Notes under the pieces: generated by a model
Told to the model about the DNA's origin: nothing
The model's database searches: none
The model's input: the letters and a program-made list of their open reading frames with translations, nothing else
DNA from: Priapulus caudatus
Taxonomy: Eukaryota > Priapulida > Priapulimorpha > Priapulimorphida > Priapulidae
Length of the DNA stretch: 27,418 nt
Direction: 5' to 3'
Assembly: GCF_000485595.1 (NCBI RefSeq)
Contig: NW_014578393.1
Coordinates: 127,509 to 154,926, forward strand
Made by a program: the position numbers and the translations under genes
Shown here: positions 1 through 11,524 of the stretch, one piece after another
Layout: each line of letters opens with the position of its first letter
How positions within the stretch are numbered: the stretch's first letter is position 1

Positions 1-182
1 AGGGCATGTCTCCTGTAAAACAATCCCGGCCTCCCCACTCAGTGTTATTTAGGGTACGCATATGCTCGTTTCCTCCCTTTGAAAGCACCCCCCCTATCTC
101 AGGACTGCCAAAATTTCCGAACCCCCCATTTCGCGGGCTTTTTGCGGTTTTTTTTCTGCCTTGGAGAACCCCCTAAATCCGG

Positions 183-311
183 AACACTACGTATAGACTG
201 GTACCCGTTCGCCACCTTCACTCCGGTACGTATCCTTCGCTACACTGACGTAGTGACGTTAGTGTAGCGTGTGGAACTGTCGACCGGGTACCAGTCTACA
301 CTACGTAGTGT
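183..311. repeat. Nested inverted repeat (foldback)
   Basis: The arm tagactggtacccg near 195-207 pairs with cgggtaccagtcta at 285-298, extended by actacgta/tacgtagt. Inside, cgctacact (238-246) pairs with agtgtagcg (261-269). This is a MITE-like structure without a coding region. Nearby 79-180 is C-rich with no gene seen. Confidence 0.65.
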
Positions 312-1501
312 AGAGTTCAGTGAGCGAGGGGAACTAGGAAGCAATATTTTTATTTTTCAAAATGAAATAATCCTGAATGAGCTTTCAAAACTAGCAGGAA
401 TTTCAGGAATTTGATCCCGGGATTTGATAAAGTTTTCTATGATATTCAAGATGAAAGAGAGAGAGGAAAAACACCCCCTTTTTAAAGAAATCTCCGGGTG
501 AAAAGTCAAATACACCCCCTTTTTTACAATTCTTGGGCCGGATTTTGTCGCGCACAAAAAAATACCCCTTTACCGGAGATTTTGGGAACGCGCATGCGGT
601 CCTTCCGACCTCGGAGTGGGGGGGGGCTCACACCCTAGCCATATCTCCGACTCAATGAATCATCTTTCTGTATCGAGGCCGTGACTAGTTGGGATAACGT
701 AGAAAGCTGGAAGCGTTGAAGATTGGGGAAAATTTGGCAAAATGATAATGCGTTTACTTTTGCTTGCAGAAGGAATTACAGTCATAAGTATACATTGATA
801 GCATCAAGAGCTCATTGGCTTCGATAGCATCATAGAGATCTCTATTATGAGTTCTTGATAGCATACATATTGCATAAGCAATAAACGTGACATTAATCTA
901 AACAAAAAACAACTTTAACAACTTGAAGTCGACTTAGCAATCCAGTGAACTAGAAATATGTAGAACCGCATATAGACGGAAGTTTATATTAGCAAATAAT
1001 ATTTTAGAGACTAAAATCAAGTATATATGTGATGACATCACATCACGATAATTATGATATATACTCCATAATTGCAAAACCAATAGCAACTAAACACTAA
1101 AACTACTTCATTTACACAAACCTCAGTTATCATGTGACGTATATAAAAACAATGACAAGATTACCTATAAATAACCGTCACATAACAGTATATAATGCAA
1201 TTTCAAATAATGGTAGCACTACGTACTCACGCAATTGCTATATATATTACGAACTAACTTACGGTGTCATGGTCCATTTATAGCACATATTCAACATAAT
1301 AAACAAGTTCGTTATCTTACGCTTAAACGATATAAGACTAGAACCTCAACGCTCAATATTATGATATTATGCACCTTGTAACGTACGCAGTCGCCATACA
1401 TCTGGAGAAAGAACGTTACATCGATAAAAACAATATCATAGGAATCAACATGCTTTCTCATCACCAAACCATCATGCTTTTGTCACGTTTCTTGGGTGAT
1501 A
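312..1501. other. Non-coding AT-rich stretch
   Basis: No gene is recognisable. A short motif acacccccttttt recurs near 471 and 511, with a variant near 565. The remainder is AT-rich unique-looking sequence downstream of the ABCA stop codon. Confidence 0.5.
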
Positions 1502-1547
1502 TACTCCATTAAGAGTGTTCACAACTTTAATGTCATTAATAACATAT

Positions 1548-1587
<40 letters not shown>

Positions 1588-1735
1588 TCATGGTCATATA
1601 TTAGTTTGTGGTTTGTGGTCATTTAGGTTAGGGTTAGGGTTAGGGTTAGGGTTAGGGTTAGGATTATCAATCATTACTCATTAATCATTAATCATTAATG
1701 ATATCAACGTTGGGAACACTCCTAATGGAGTGTTA
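1502..1735. repeat. Foldback element with internal AT tract and TTAGGG repeats
   Basis: The left end actccattaagagtgttc (about 1503-1520) pairs with the right end gaacactcctaatggagt (about 1713-1730), followed inside by aatgtcattaat versus attaatgatatc. Inside are a TA microsatellite (1552-1585) and TTAGGG repeats at 1623-1664. Confidence 0.7.
1623..1664 (+). repeat. Interstitial telomere-type repeat (TTAGGG)n
   Basis: About six near-perfect TTAGGG units in a row. Flanking sequence is ordinary on both sides, so this is internal, not a chromosome end. Confidence 0.95.
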
Positions 1736-1938
1736 GCCCGTTTCTTCGCCCACTCCTGCCCATGCACTAACCTCAAATGAGAACAATTATATTTTCCTCG
1801 CATCAAATGTACTTGTTCGTCGAGTCAACTGACATCCTCACTGGCTCACAACGATGGCGACTTTCCCTGAAATACTGAACGTCCCACAAAGAATGTATAA
1901 GAAATGTGCATAGAGCATCGACGGCCTCTGCGCCCCGG

Positions 1939-2118
1939 CTACGTCGCAATCTCGTCTTCGGTGCGTTGAGCCTTGGCGAAATTCAGAAAGACCTGTTCCA
2001 GCGTAGTCTGGCTCACGGAGTAGTCGTCGAGGTGATATTCTGCCTTGGCGTGCTCCATCGTAGCAAAGATATCGGAAAGCTTGAGCGACATGTCGGTGAT
2101 GTGGAAATGGACGAAGCC
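1939..2118 (-). CDS. ABCA3-like: ABCA3-like exon 20: C terminus and stop
   Basis: The acceptor is tcacag|GGCTTCG and the stop TAG lies at 1939-1941. It encodes [56 protein letters not shown]. The VF-x-NFA motif is the conserved C-terminal element of ABCA proteins. No AATAAA follows in the next 400 nt on this strand; the nearest variant, ATTAAA, is at 1526-1531 inside a repeat, so the 3' end is unresolved. Confidence 0.95.
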   Translation of the reverse strand, partial: GFVHFHITDMSLKLSDIFATMEHAKAEYHLDDYSVSQTTLEQVFLNFAKAQRTEDEIAT

Positions 2119-5100
2119 CTGTGACAAACAAAGACGTTACATTAATTACGTACAATTTACATACTTATATACATACAACGCAATAAAACGCTGGTCGATT
2201 ACTTTCACTGTGTGATCCATCATCATATTTAATTGAGGATGCAGTAGATTAACACAAATAACAATAAATATAGAAGAAATATTAAGCACAATAAATTCCG
2301 GTCAATTCTTTTCAGTGTCACAGCATTTAAATGAAAACGCACCAGACAAACAGGTCATCAAACCGACATTGTTGCAAAATGACGAGGTCAAAATTGTCGG
2401 ATGTACGCGCACGTAACTAATAAACGTGGTCGACCATCTCACCAAATGAACGTCCTTCAGAATACACTTTCCCTTGTATTTCTGCTGAAGATGCTGAACG
2501 AGAGGCTGAGTGTTGGGCGCGGCGCCGGCTTCGGCGTGCGCGGCCGAGCCGGCGGCCATCTTTGCCAGCACCGTGTAACCTTGGCCGAACTTGGTCTTCA
2601 GGTGCTGCTGGGTGCCGAGGCACTTGAGCTGTCCGTTGACCATGATGCCAATGCGCGTGCAGAGAGCCTCGCATTCGTCCATGCTGCGGACGCATACAAC
2701 GCGAGGATGCGTGAATGATCGATCACACTCACATCAAGTTGTTAACTACGTGCGCAACATGTGAATAAGCGCGATCATGTGAGCTACGGTGAATAGCTAA
2801 CGCTCATAGGGTCTATGTCTCCCTGGGTACTGCTGGAACGTACCCTAGGTACGGTCCGGTATACCGAAACGTACTCTGGTAACTATCTGTTAGGGTTAGG
2901 GTTAGGGTTAGGGTTAGGGAGTAGGCGTAGGCGACTCCCTACTCGTTAGTGGAGTAGGCGAGGTACGGTCCGGCATATTAGATAGTACCAGGGTACGTTC
3001 CGGTATACCGGACCGTACCCAGGGTACGTTCCGGCAGTACCCTGGGGGACATAGACCCTCTCAGCATAGCTAACATGTGAAAAAGTGCGGCCACGATCGA
3101 TGAATTAATACAAAATCATCAGCGTATGTGGTGCAAATAACTACTAAAATTGCTTGTAATACATATTTAATCAGAGATCGTTTTTTTTTTTGTAAATTCA
3201 GTGTAACATATTAAAAAAACAATGTTTTTACGTCTGTGACAATATCGGTTTGTCTATTTGTCTGTGCATTTGTCTGTGTGTCTGTCCGTCCGTTCGTCCG
3301 TCCGTCCATCTGTCCGTCCATCCGTCCGTCTATCTATCTGCCCCAGCGAACCATCACTTCGACATTCCCAGCCACTTCAGCCAAAACTATAAGAACTAAC
3401 AATTAGGTACACACACATGAAGTACACAGAACATAGATGCCCGAACCACGCGAACTCTCTCTCTCTTTCTCTCTCCCCCCCTCTCTCTCTCTCTCTCTCT
3501 TTCTCACCTGTGAGATGTGAGCACTATGCACTTGCCCTTGACGCGGTAGCGCGACAGCGCGTCCCACAGCATGCGCCGCGCGACGGGATCCATGCCCGTC
3601 GTCGGCTCGTCGAGGAACACGATCGCCGGGTCGCCGACCAGCGCGACGGCCGTGCTAAGCTTCCTCTTCGTGCCACCGCTGCAGCGAGGGAGAGAATCGT
3701 GAAAGGATTCGAATCACAGATTTTAACGGGAGGAAATCGCGTGAGCTGTGGCTTAAAGCCTAGCGCAGACTTCCGACTTTTGGTTGCTAGTCGCTGCAAC
3801 CTGCAACCGCATGCGATCGGTCGCACGCTTCACCGTGTGTGCGCATGCAAGCAACTGCTGTTCGACAGCAGTCGCTTCTTTCCATTGTCTTTTTGTCTTT
3901 CCATTGTCTTTCCATTGTCTTTCCATTGTCTTTCCATTGTCTTTCCATTGTCTTTCCATTGTCTTTCCATGACTTATGTTACCCGCACACATGCGATTTC
4001 GAAGCAATTGCGAGCGAGAGTGACGAGTTGCTGAAAATCAAACCTGTTTGATTTCTTGCAACTCGTTGCAAGCGACCAGAATCGCAGCCGAGTTGCATGA
4101 AAAAGTCGCAAGTCTGCGCTAGGCAGGTTCCCAAGGATGATGTATCTATATCACTAATCCTTATTAGGATTTGGATTAGGATTAGGTTTTAAGAGCATAA
4201 AAAATATAAAATCTTAATCCTAAACCTAATAAGGATGAGAATTAGGATTAGGATTTAAACATTTTGGGGGTATTTTTTTCGTTGTTTTTTATCTTCTTTA
4301 TGATTCATAAATCGTAAAGAAGATAAAGAAGAAAAAAATATCCACGAACACATTTTAAAAATTAAACGAGAAGCATAAGAAAGATAGAGAAAGAAAGCGA
4401 TCCACAAAAACTGGAAAAAAGTAGATGAGAATCATGAAAAAAATAAAGAAAAAAGATTCTCATAAACTGAAAAAAGTAGATGAGAAGCAGAAAAAAAGAA
4501 GATAAAGAAAACAGATCCTAAAAAACCTAAGAAAATAAATAGATGATAAGCAGAAAACAAGATAAAAAAAAGATCCTCATAAACTGAAAAAAGTAGATGA
4601 GAAGCATAAACAAAATAAAGAAAAAAATCCTCAAAAACTAGAAAAATAGATGAAAAGAAAAAAAAACAGAAAAAAACAGAAAGCACTCGCCTGTACTCTC
4701 CCACGTAGCTGTCGGCATACAGGTCTAGCAGGAGCGCGCGCAGCAGGTATCTCGCCATGGACGGGATCTGCCACTCCGGCACGCCGCGCAGGCGAGCGAA
4801 CATGTACAGCGTCTCGCGGCCCGTCAGGTGGTCGATGAGCGCATCAAACTGCGGGCAGTAGCCGATGTTCTGCTGCACCTGGAAAATGGCGGCGGCGCGC
4901 TGTGATTGACGCACTTCGCGAATTCGAGTTTGTTTTATCGATTAGCTTAGATTAGATTCTGAGTTTTCCGCTGTACCTGGAAATGGCGGCGCGCGGAGAT
5001 CGAGATTATTGAGCCGAATTCGCTTGCTTAAATTAGATTTTTCGCATGCTATCGATCATTCGCGTTTTAGGAGTGTGTGTATATAATTCGTCCAGTTTGC

Positions 5101-8100
5101 ATGGCAGAAATTCGATTTCAAAGTCGTTGGATTTTCGTTTCACAGCAGAAACCAATTTAATTTTTCCAGACGAATCCGAAAATATTTGCTAAGACGGATG
5201 ATTTCGATCTGATGTCTTTGCTTGTCATCCGATTAAAGGAATGGTTGCATCAGGAACATGGACACAACGCTAAAACATTTCCACGGCTGAAAGTACGAGA
5301 TCGGCGAAGATACGAGAAGGCAGGACTCTACAAAGGGTTCTACGAAACGAGAAAACACCTTCTAGACACATCCCAGCCTCCCATGCCACCACGCATATAT
5401 AATAATTGCATATACTATAATATTCGGGTGCTAGTTTCAGTCTTCTTGGGAAGGAAAATGGCTGAACTAGCTCCCAAGGACATATTAAATATGCATTGCA
5501 TACATCATCCGATTTCCTCCTCTGTAAGTGGCAGTGGAAGAAACCCTTTTATGTGACTGCGTCGACAATAAAGATCTGTTTTATATTTACACATAAATTG
5601 TCACAACACAGCACATAAAAGCAAATAAAAACACAAAAATCTCACGATACACTGCGGTTCGTTACGTACGTTCTTTATATTTGTCTTGATGCTGTATCGG
5701 GCAACGTATGCATCGCCAGACGATATCGACTCGTCCCCGGTCACCATCTTGAAGGTCGACGTCTTCCCTTGAAGTGAGAAAAATATAGTTCAAACTCACT
5801 CGTAACGTACGTCGTTACTGTTGCATTCCTATCAGCACTTGTTTATTTTTTTTTATTAAATTCAAAAAAATTAATAAAGTGATGTCATAAGATTCAAAAG
5901 GTCATACATGTACAAAGAGTGATGTCATAGGATTCACAAGGTCATACGTATACAAAGAGTGATGTCATAAGATTCGTGAGGTCACACATACATAAAGAGT
6001 GATGTCATAAGATTCATAAGGTCATACATGTATAAAGAGTGATGTCATAGCATTCATACACAAATAAAGAGCGATGTCATAGCATTCATAAGGTCATACA
6101 TGAATAAAGAGTGATGTCATAGGATTCATAAGGTCATACATGAATAAAGAGTGATGTCATAGCATTCATAAGGTCATACATGAATAAAGAGTGATGTCAT
6201 AGGATTCATAAGGTCATACATGTACAAAGAGTGATGTCATAAGATTCGTGAGGTCACACATGAATAAAGAGTGATGGGCATACGTATTCATAAGGCGATA
6301 CATGTATAGTAAGAGGGGGATGTCATAGCAATTCGCATAAGGTCATACATGAATAAAGAATGATGCTCATATGGATTCATAAGGTCATACATGAATAAAA
6401 GAGTGATGTCATAACATTCATGAAGGTCATAACCATTGAATAAAGAGTGATGTCTATAGGAATTCATAATGGTCATACATGAATAAAGAGTGATGTCAAT
6501 AAGATATCAAAAAGGTCATACATGGATAAAGAGGGTGTCATAGGATTCAATAAGGTCCATAATGAATAAAGAGTGATGTCATAGGATTGCAATAAGGTCA
6601 TACATGATAAATGATGTGATGTCATAAGATTCAAAAGGTCAATAATACACGGATAAAATAGGGATGTCAATAGGATTCATAAGGTCATAGCATAAATAAA
6701 GAGTGATGGCAAGGATTCAAGTAAGGTCAACATGAATAAAGTTGATTGTTATAGGATTCATAAAGGTCTATACATGAATTAAAGAAGTGATGCATAAGAT
6801 TGCATTAGGTCATACATGTATAGAAGAGTACTGTCTATAGGCATTCATTAAGTGTCAAACATGAATAAAGAGTGATGCATAAGGATTTCCATAAGGTTAT
6901 ATCCGTGAATAAAGAGTGAATGGGTCAAACATTCATAAGGTTCATATCATGAATAAAGAATGATGTCCATAGGATTCATCATGTCATAGCTGAATAAAGA
7001 GTGATGTCATCATGGATTCAGAAGTCATGACATGAATAAAGAGTGATGTATAAGATTCAAAAAGTCATACACGGATAAAGAGGGATGTTATAGGATTCAC
7101 AAAGTCATACGTGAACAAAGAGTGATGTCATAAAGCCCGGCGCACACGTGAGTTATTTTACTCAGTACAAATGACGCACGAGTGGCATTTTACTGCACGT
7201 TGCGGCGGATTTTCGGTTGAGTAATTTGACTCATGGCGCATTGTCTTACGCTTGAGTAAAAATAACTCACGTGTGCGCCAGGCTACGATTCGATGAAGTC
7301 AAGCAACATACATAAAGAAGTGACATCAATAAGATTCATAAGGTCAAAACATGTATAAAGAGTGGATAGATCATACATTCATCAAGGTCACAGCATGATA
7401 AAAGAGTGATAGTCAGTAGATTCATAAGGTCATAGCATGAATGAAAGAGGCAATGTCATAGGATCATAAGTATATGGCATGTGCAGAAGAGTGATGTCAT
7501 AAGATTCGTAAGGTCACCATGAATAAAGAGTTGATGGCATAAATTCATAAAGTCTATACATGTACAAAAGAGTCGATTGTCATAGCATTCATAAGGTCAG
7601 CACATGAATAAAGAGTGAGGCATAGGATTCATAAGGTCGCTATACATGAATAAAGAGTGATGTCATAGATTCATAAGGTCATACATGTACACAAGAGTGA
7701 TGTCATATTAGATTCGTTGAGGTCACGGACATACATAAAAGAGTTTTATGGCATAAGATTCATTAAGGTCATACCATGTATAAAGAGGTGATGGCAATAA
7801 GATATCATAAGGTCATACATGTATAAAGAGTGATGTCATAGCATTCATAAAGTCATAGCATTCATAGGATCTTAAAATTAAAATTAAGGTTACTTTCATT
7901 TTGTCTAGAGGGCAACAAGGCCCAACAGGAGTTCACACAAAACTGCCATCACCATCACTACTACTACTGACCTGCTCCATTCATGCCCAGCAGACCGAAG
8001 CATTCTCCCTGCGGCACGGCGAAGGTGAGTTCGTCGACCGCCACCAGGGGGCCGTAGTTCTTGCTGAGGCCTGAGGATTGAGCATGTTGGTGGAGAAGAG

Positions 8101-9340
8101 CGAGTCGAGCGGCGTCGCGGTCACGTGACGTCGCTCCTCGGCGACGTCGTCGTCCTCGGGCACGCGCGAGCCGCTGTCGTCCTGCTGCAGTGCATGCAGA
8201 AACACGTTAATGTTATTTTGTAATTTTTAACTATTAACTAATAATAATAATAGAAATGATAATGATAATGATAACGATCATAATCATAATCATAATCATA
8301 ATCACAATCACAATCACAATCACAATCACAATCACAATCACAATCACAATCACAATCACAATCACAATCACAATCACAATCACAATCACAATCACAATCA
8401 CAATCACATTCTCATTCACAATCACAATCACAATCACAATCACAATCACAATCACAATCACAATCACAATCACAATCACATTCACAATCACAATCACAAT
8501 CAGATTCAGAATCACATTCACAATCACAATCACAATCACAATCACAATCACAATCACAATCACAATCACAATCACAATCACAATCACAATCACAATCATA
8601 ATCATAACTATCATAACCAGCAATCTGATAAAACACGCACTTCATGCCGAGAACACTCCAATTCTACTCAACGTATTCCTCAATCACAAATTGCAACACA
8701 AGGTTCAAAATAACAAATGAGGAAAAAACTCGTCGACACGACACGACGACGAATACACCCTACGGTCAGTAGCACCAGTGTACTCTTTATAACCTAGACC
8801 AGGGGTTCTTAACCTGGGGCCCATGGACCCCTTTGGGGTCCGTGGATGGGCTTCAGGGGGTCCGTGAACTAGGCGCATGAAAAATTTGGTGTACATGTGC
8901 TTATAGGCATTTTTCTGGGGAGGAATCCGTAGCTTTCACCAGATTCTCAAGGGGGTCCATGACTCGAAAAAGGTTAAGAACCACTGACCTAGACCTGTTC
9001 CCTCACCTGCATGCTGGAGACCGATCCCGGCTTCTTAACGAGATAGAGCATCCTGCGGAAGACGCGCGCCTCCACCAGGAACAGCAGCACGAAGAAGACG
9101 GCGCCCTGAGCGGCCATGAAGCAGATCGGACGGCCGAGGCCAGGCTTCTCCCAGGCGAGGTAGTTAGAAGTGTACTGCACGCAGTTACCGCCGCAGTGCC
9201 CTGCAACACAACAGTGAAAGACGGCGAATGTTATATTTATGCCTATATATATATTATATTATAAATGTGTATAAAAGGTGCATCGAACTGCTCGCTACCC
9301 TGAGGTCGTCTTTACACATGTCCTATATAATCTATAGCTA

Positions 9341-9378
<38 letters not shown>

Positions 9379-11493
9379 ATATATATATATTTTTATATAT
9401 ATATAATATAATATATTTATATATGCCTGCTGTTAGTAACTCTTGCACTGCATGCAGTTACTGCCACAATGCCCTGTGAGGACACTGAATGACGGTGAAC
9501 GTTATATCAATTGCCTGTTGCTGGGAACTCTTGCAGTGCACAGAGTTACTGCCACGGTGCCCCTACAACGACAATAACAACAATAGCAACAGCAACAACA
9601 AGACGACGAATATTTTAATATCAATGCCTGTAATAACTGCATGTAGTGCAAGAGTTTCTAGTCACAGCTATCGATACCGTTGACTGTGGCAGTAAATGCA
9701 TGCACTGCAATTTTGTTTCACCTCTATACACTTCATGTGAGAAACACGTAACTTTATCGCGTTTCTATCCAACGGTCTACGAGAAATAAATAATGTTAAG
9801 AATATTTTCATTCCTGACAAGGGTCTGCGAGAAATGATTAACGTTAAGACGAACGTTAAGAATATTTTATCCCTGACAACGTGCCTCCCCGGGACACGTC
9901 CCCACCATCTACACGTTCATGGACAGCTGAATTAAGGCCATGGTCATGTTCATGAACTCACACATAACTATGCCACGTTTCTGACGACAGGTATTAGGAA
10001 CTGTCCCCACCGTCTACATATACCAGGACAGCAGACCATGGTCATGTTCGTGAACTCACACATAACTATACCATACTTCTAACGACAACAACAGGTATTA
10101 GGAACTGTCCCCACCGTCTACACGTACCTGGACAGCAGGCCATGGTCATGTTCGTGAACTCACACATAACTATTCCACGTTTCTGACGACAACAACAGGT
10201 ATTAGGAACTGTCCCCACCGTCTACACGTACCTGGACAGCAGGCCATGGTCATGTTCGTGAACTCACACATAACTATACCATACTTCTGACAACAACAAC
10301 AGGTATTAGGAACTGTCTCCACCGTCTACACGTACCTGGACAGCAGGCCATGGTCATGTTTGTAAACTCGCATATGTAGTCGACGAACGGCTGGTCGCAG
10401 ATGGAGTTGAACTGGTAGTTGTTGTAGAGGTCCTGCACTGCCTGGCCGAGGCAGTAGTTTGGCAGGAGCACGAGGAAGGCCCACTCTAGGTTGACGGCGA
10501 GCCACTCGAGGTTGAGCGAGGGGATCGACAGGATGGCGACGGCCAGAACGGTGACGATGCCTGAAAGCGCGACGCGCCACGTTAAACAGATCAACTTCTA
10601 CGCTCTATTGATGTGTGTGCGTGCGTGCGTGCCTGTGCGTGTGTGCATCAATGTATCCGTGTCTCTATCTGTGTCTATATGTATGTGTGTGTGTGTGTGC
10701 GAGTGCGTACTTGCTCGCACATGCACACATAGACTCGATTATGGAATGCTTAAAAAATCCAGTGTGTTTGTATGTACAGTGTATATTTTACGGAAGATAA
10801 GTACTAATTTACTGATGAATTTATATCCGACAACTTAAATTCTTTGTAAAATTGTAGAACCTATAAAGAACCTTTGCATTGCTAACATAGGAGACTAATA
10901 CTAATAACAAACAGTAAGTGATACTGCAGTAGACAGCAGCAAAAACTATATCATAATAATCTCACCTAATTAATATAGATCGAACGAACCTGATATTATA
11001 TTGAACTTGGTCAGTCGTGCAAAGGCAGTAGATGGTACAGAAAAGCAGAACGACCATATGTAGACGAATGGTAACATAGCCCATCCGTACAGCACCAAGA
11101 GTAGCAGCACGTACGCTAAATGTTCATCCTGCAAAATTACCACACCTAGTTAAGCAGCAATTACTTACGGACATTTGACGGTTTGAACAGATTTGCATTA
11201 ATTAGCATTAGTATAGCAACATATTCTATATACCTAGATATTTATCTGAGTGTTTTCGAAGTAGTAACTTAAAGATGACCATTGACAAGTGACTACATCG
11301 TGAACCCAGAATGTAAACCAAGCTAGAATATGTAGTTAATAACGTGTTAAATTAAGTGGTTTTACCGTAGAGCTATAGAATTACAACTTAAAAACTCAAA
11401 TCCTTTCTTATTTTTGCATTTCCATATACTATCACTGAGTTTCAGACTATGACGCTGCAACATGCAACTCATCTATGCATCATCATCATCATA

Positions 11494-11524
<31 letters not shown>

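Noticed and set aside
79-557. Small open frames of about 60 codons on both strands
   Set aside because: No similarity, no splice context, and they overlap a foldback and a C/T-rich repeat.
2401-2718. Plus-strand open frame opposite exon 19
   Set aside because: Shadow of a GC-rich conserved exon; the minus strand reads clear ABCA motifs.
1623-2921. TTAGGG repeats as a chromosome end
   Set aside because: Runs are short, internal and inside foldback elements, with a gene on both sides.
5868-7870. Array with regular spacing resembling a CRISPR
   Set aside because: The whole about 40-bp unit is repeated with no unique spacers, and the context is an animal intron.
8234-8720. Open frames coding poly Ile-Thr, Val-Ile or Cys-Asp
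   Set aside because: Translation of the AATCAC hexamer array in different frames.
9905-10335. Exon 13 end copies as additional cassette exons
   Set aside because: The most plausible acceptor gives 55-nt exons that shift the frame and meet a stop, unlike the 42-nt copies at 15375-15662.
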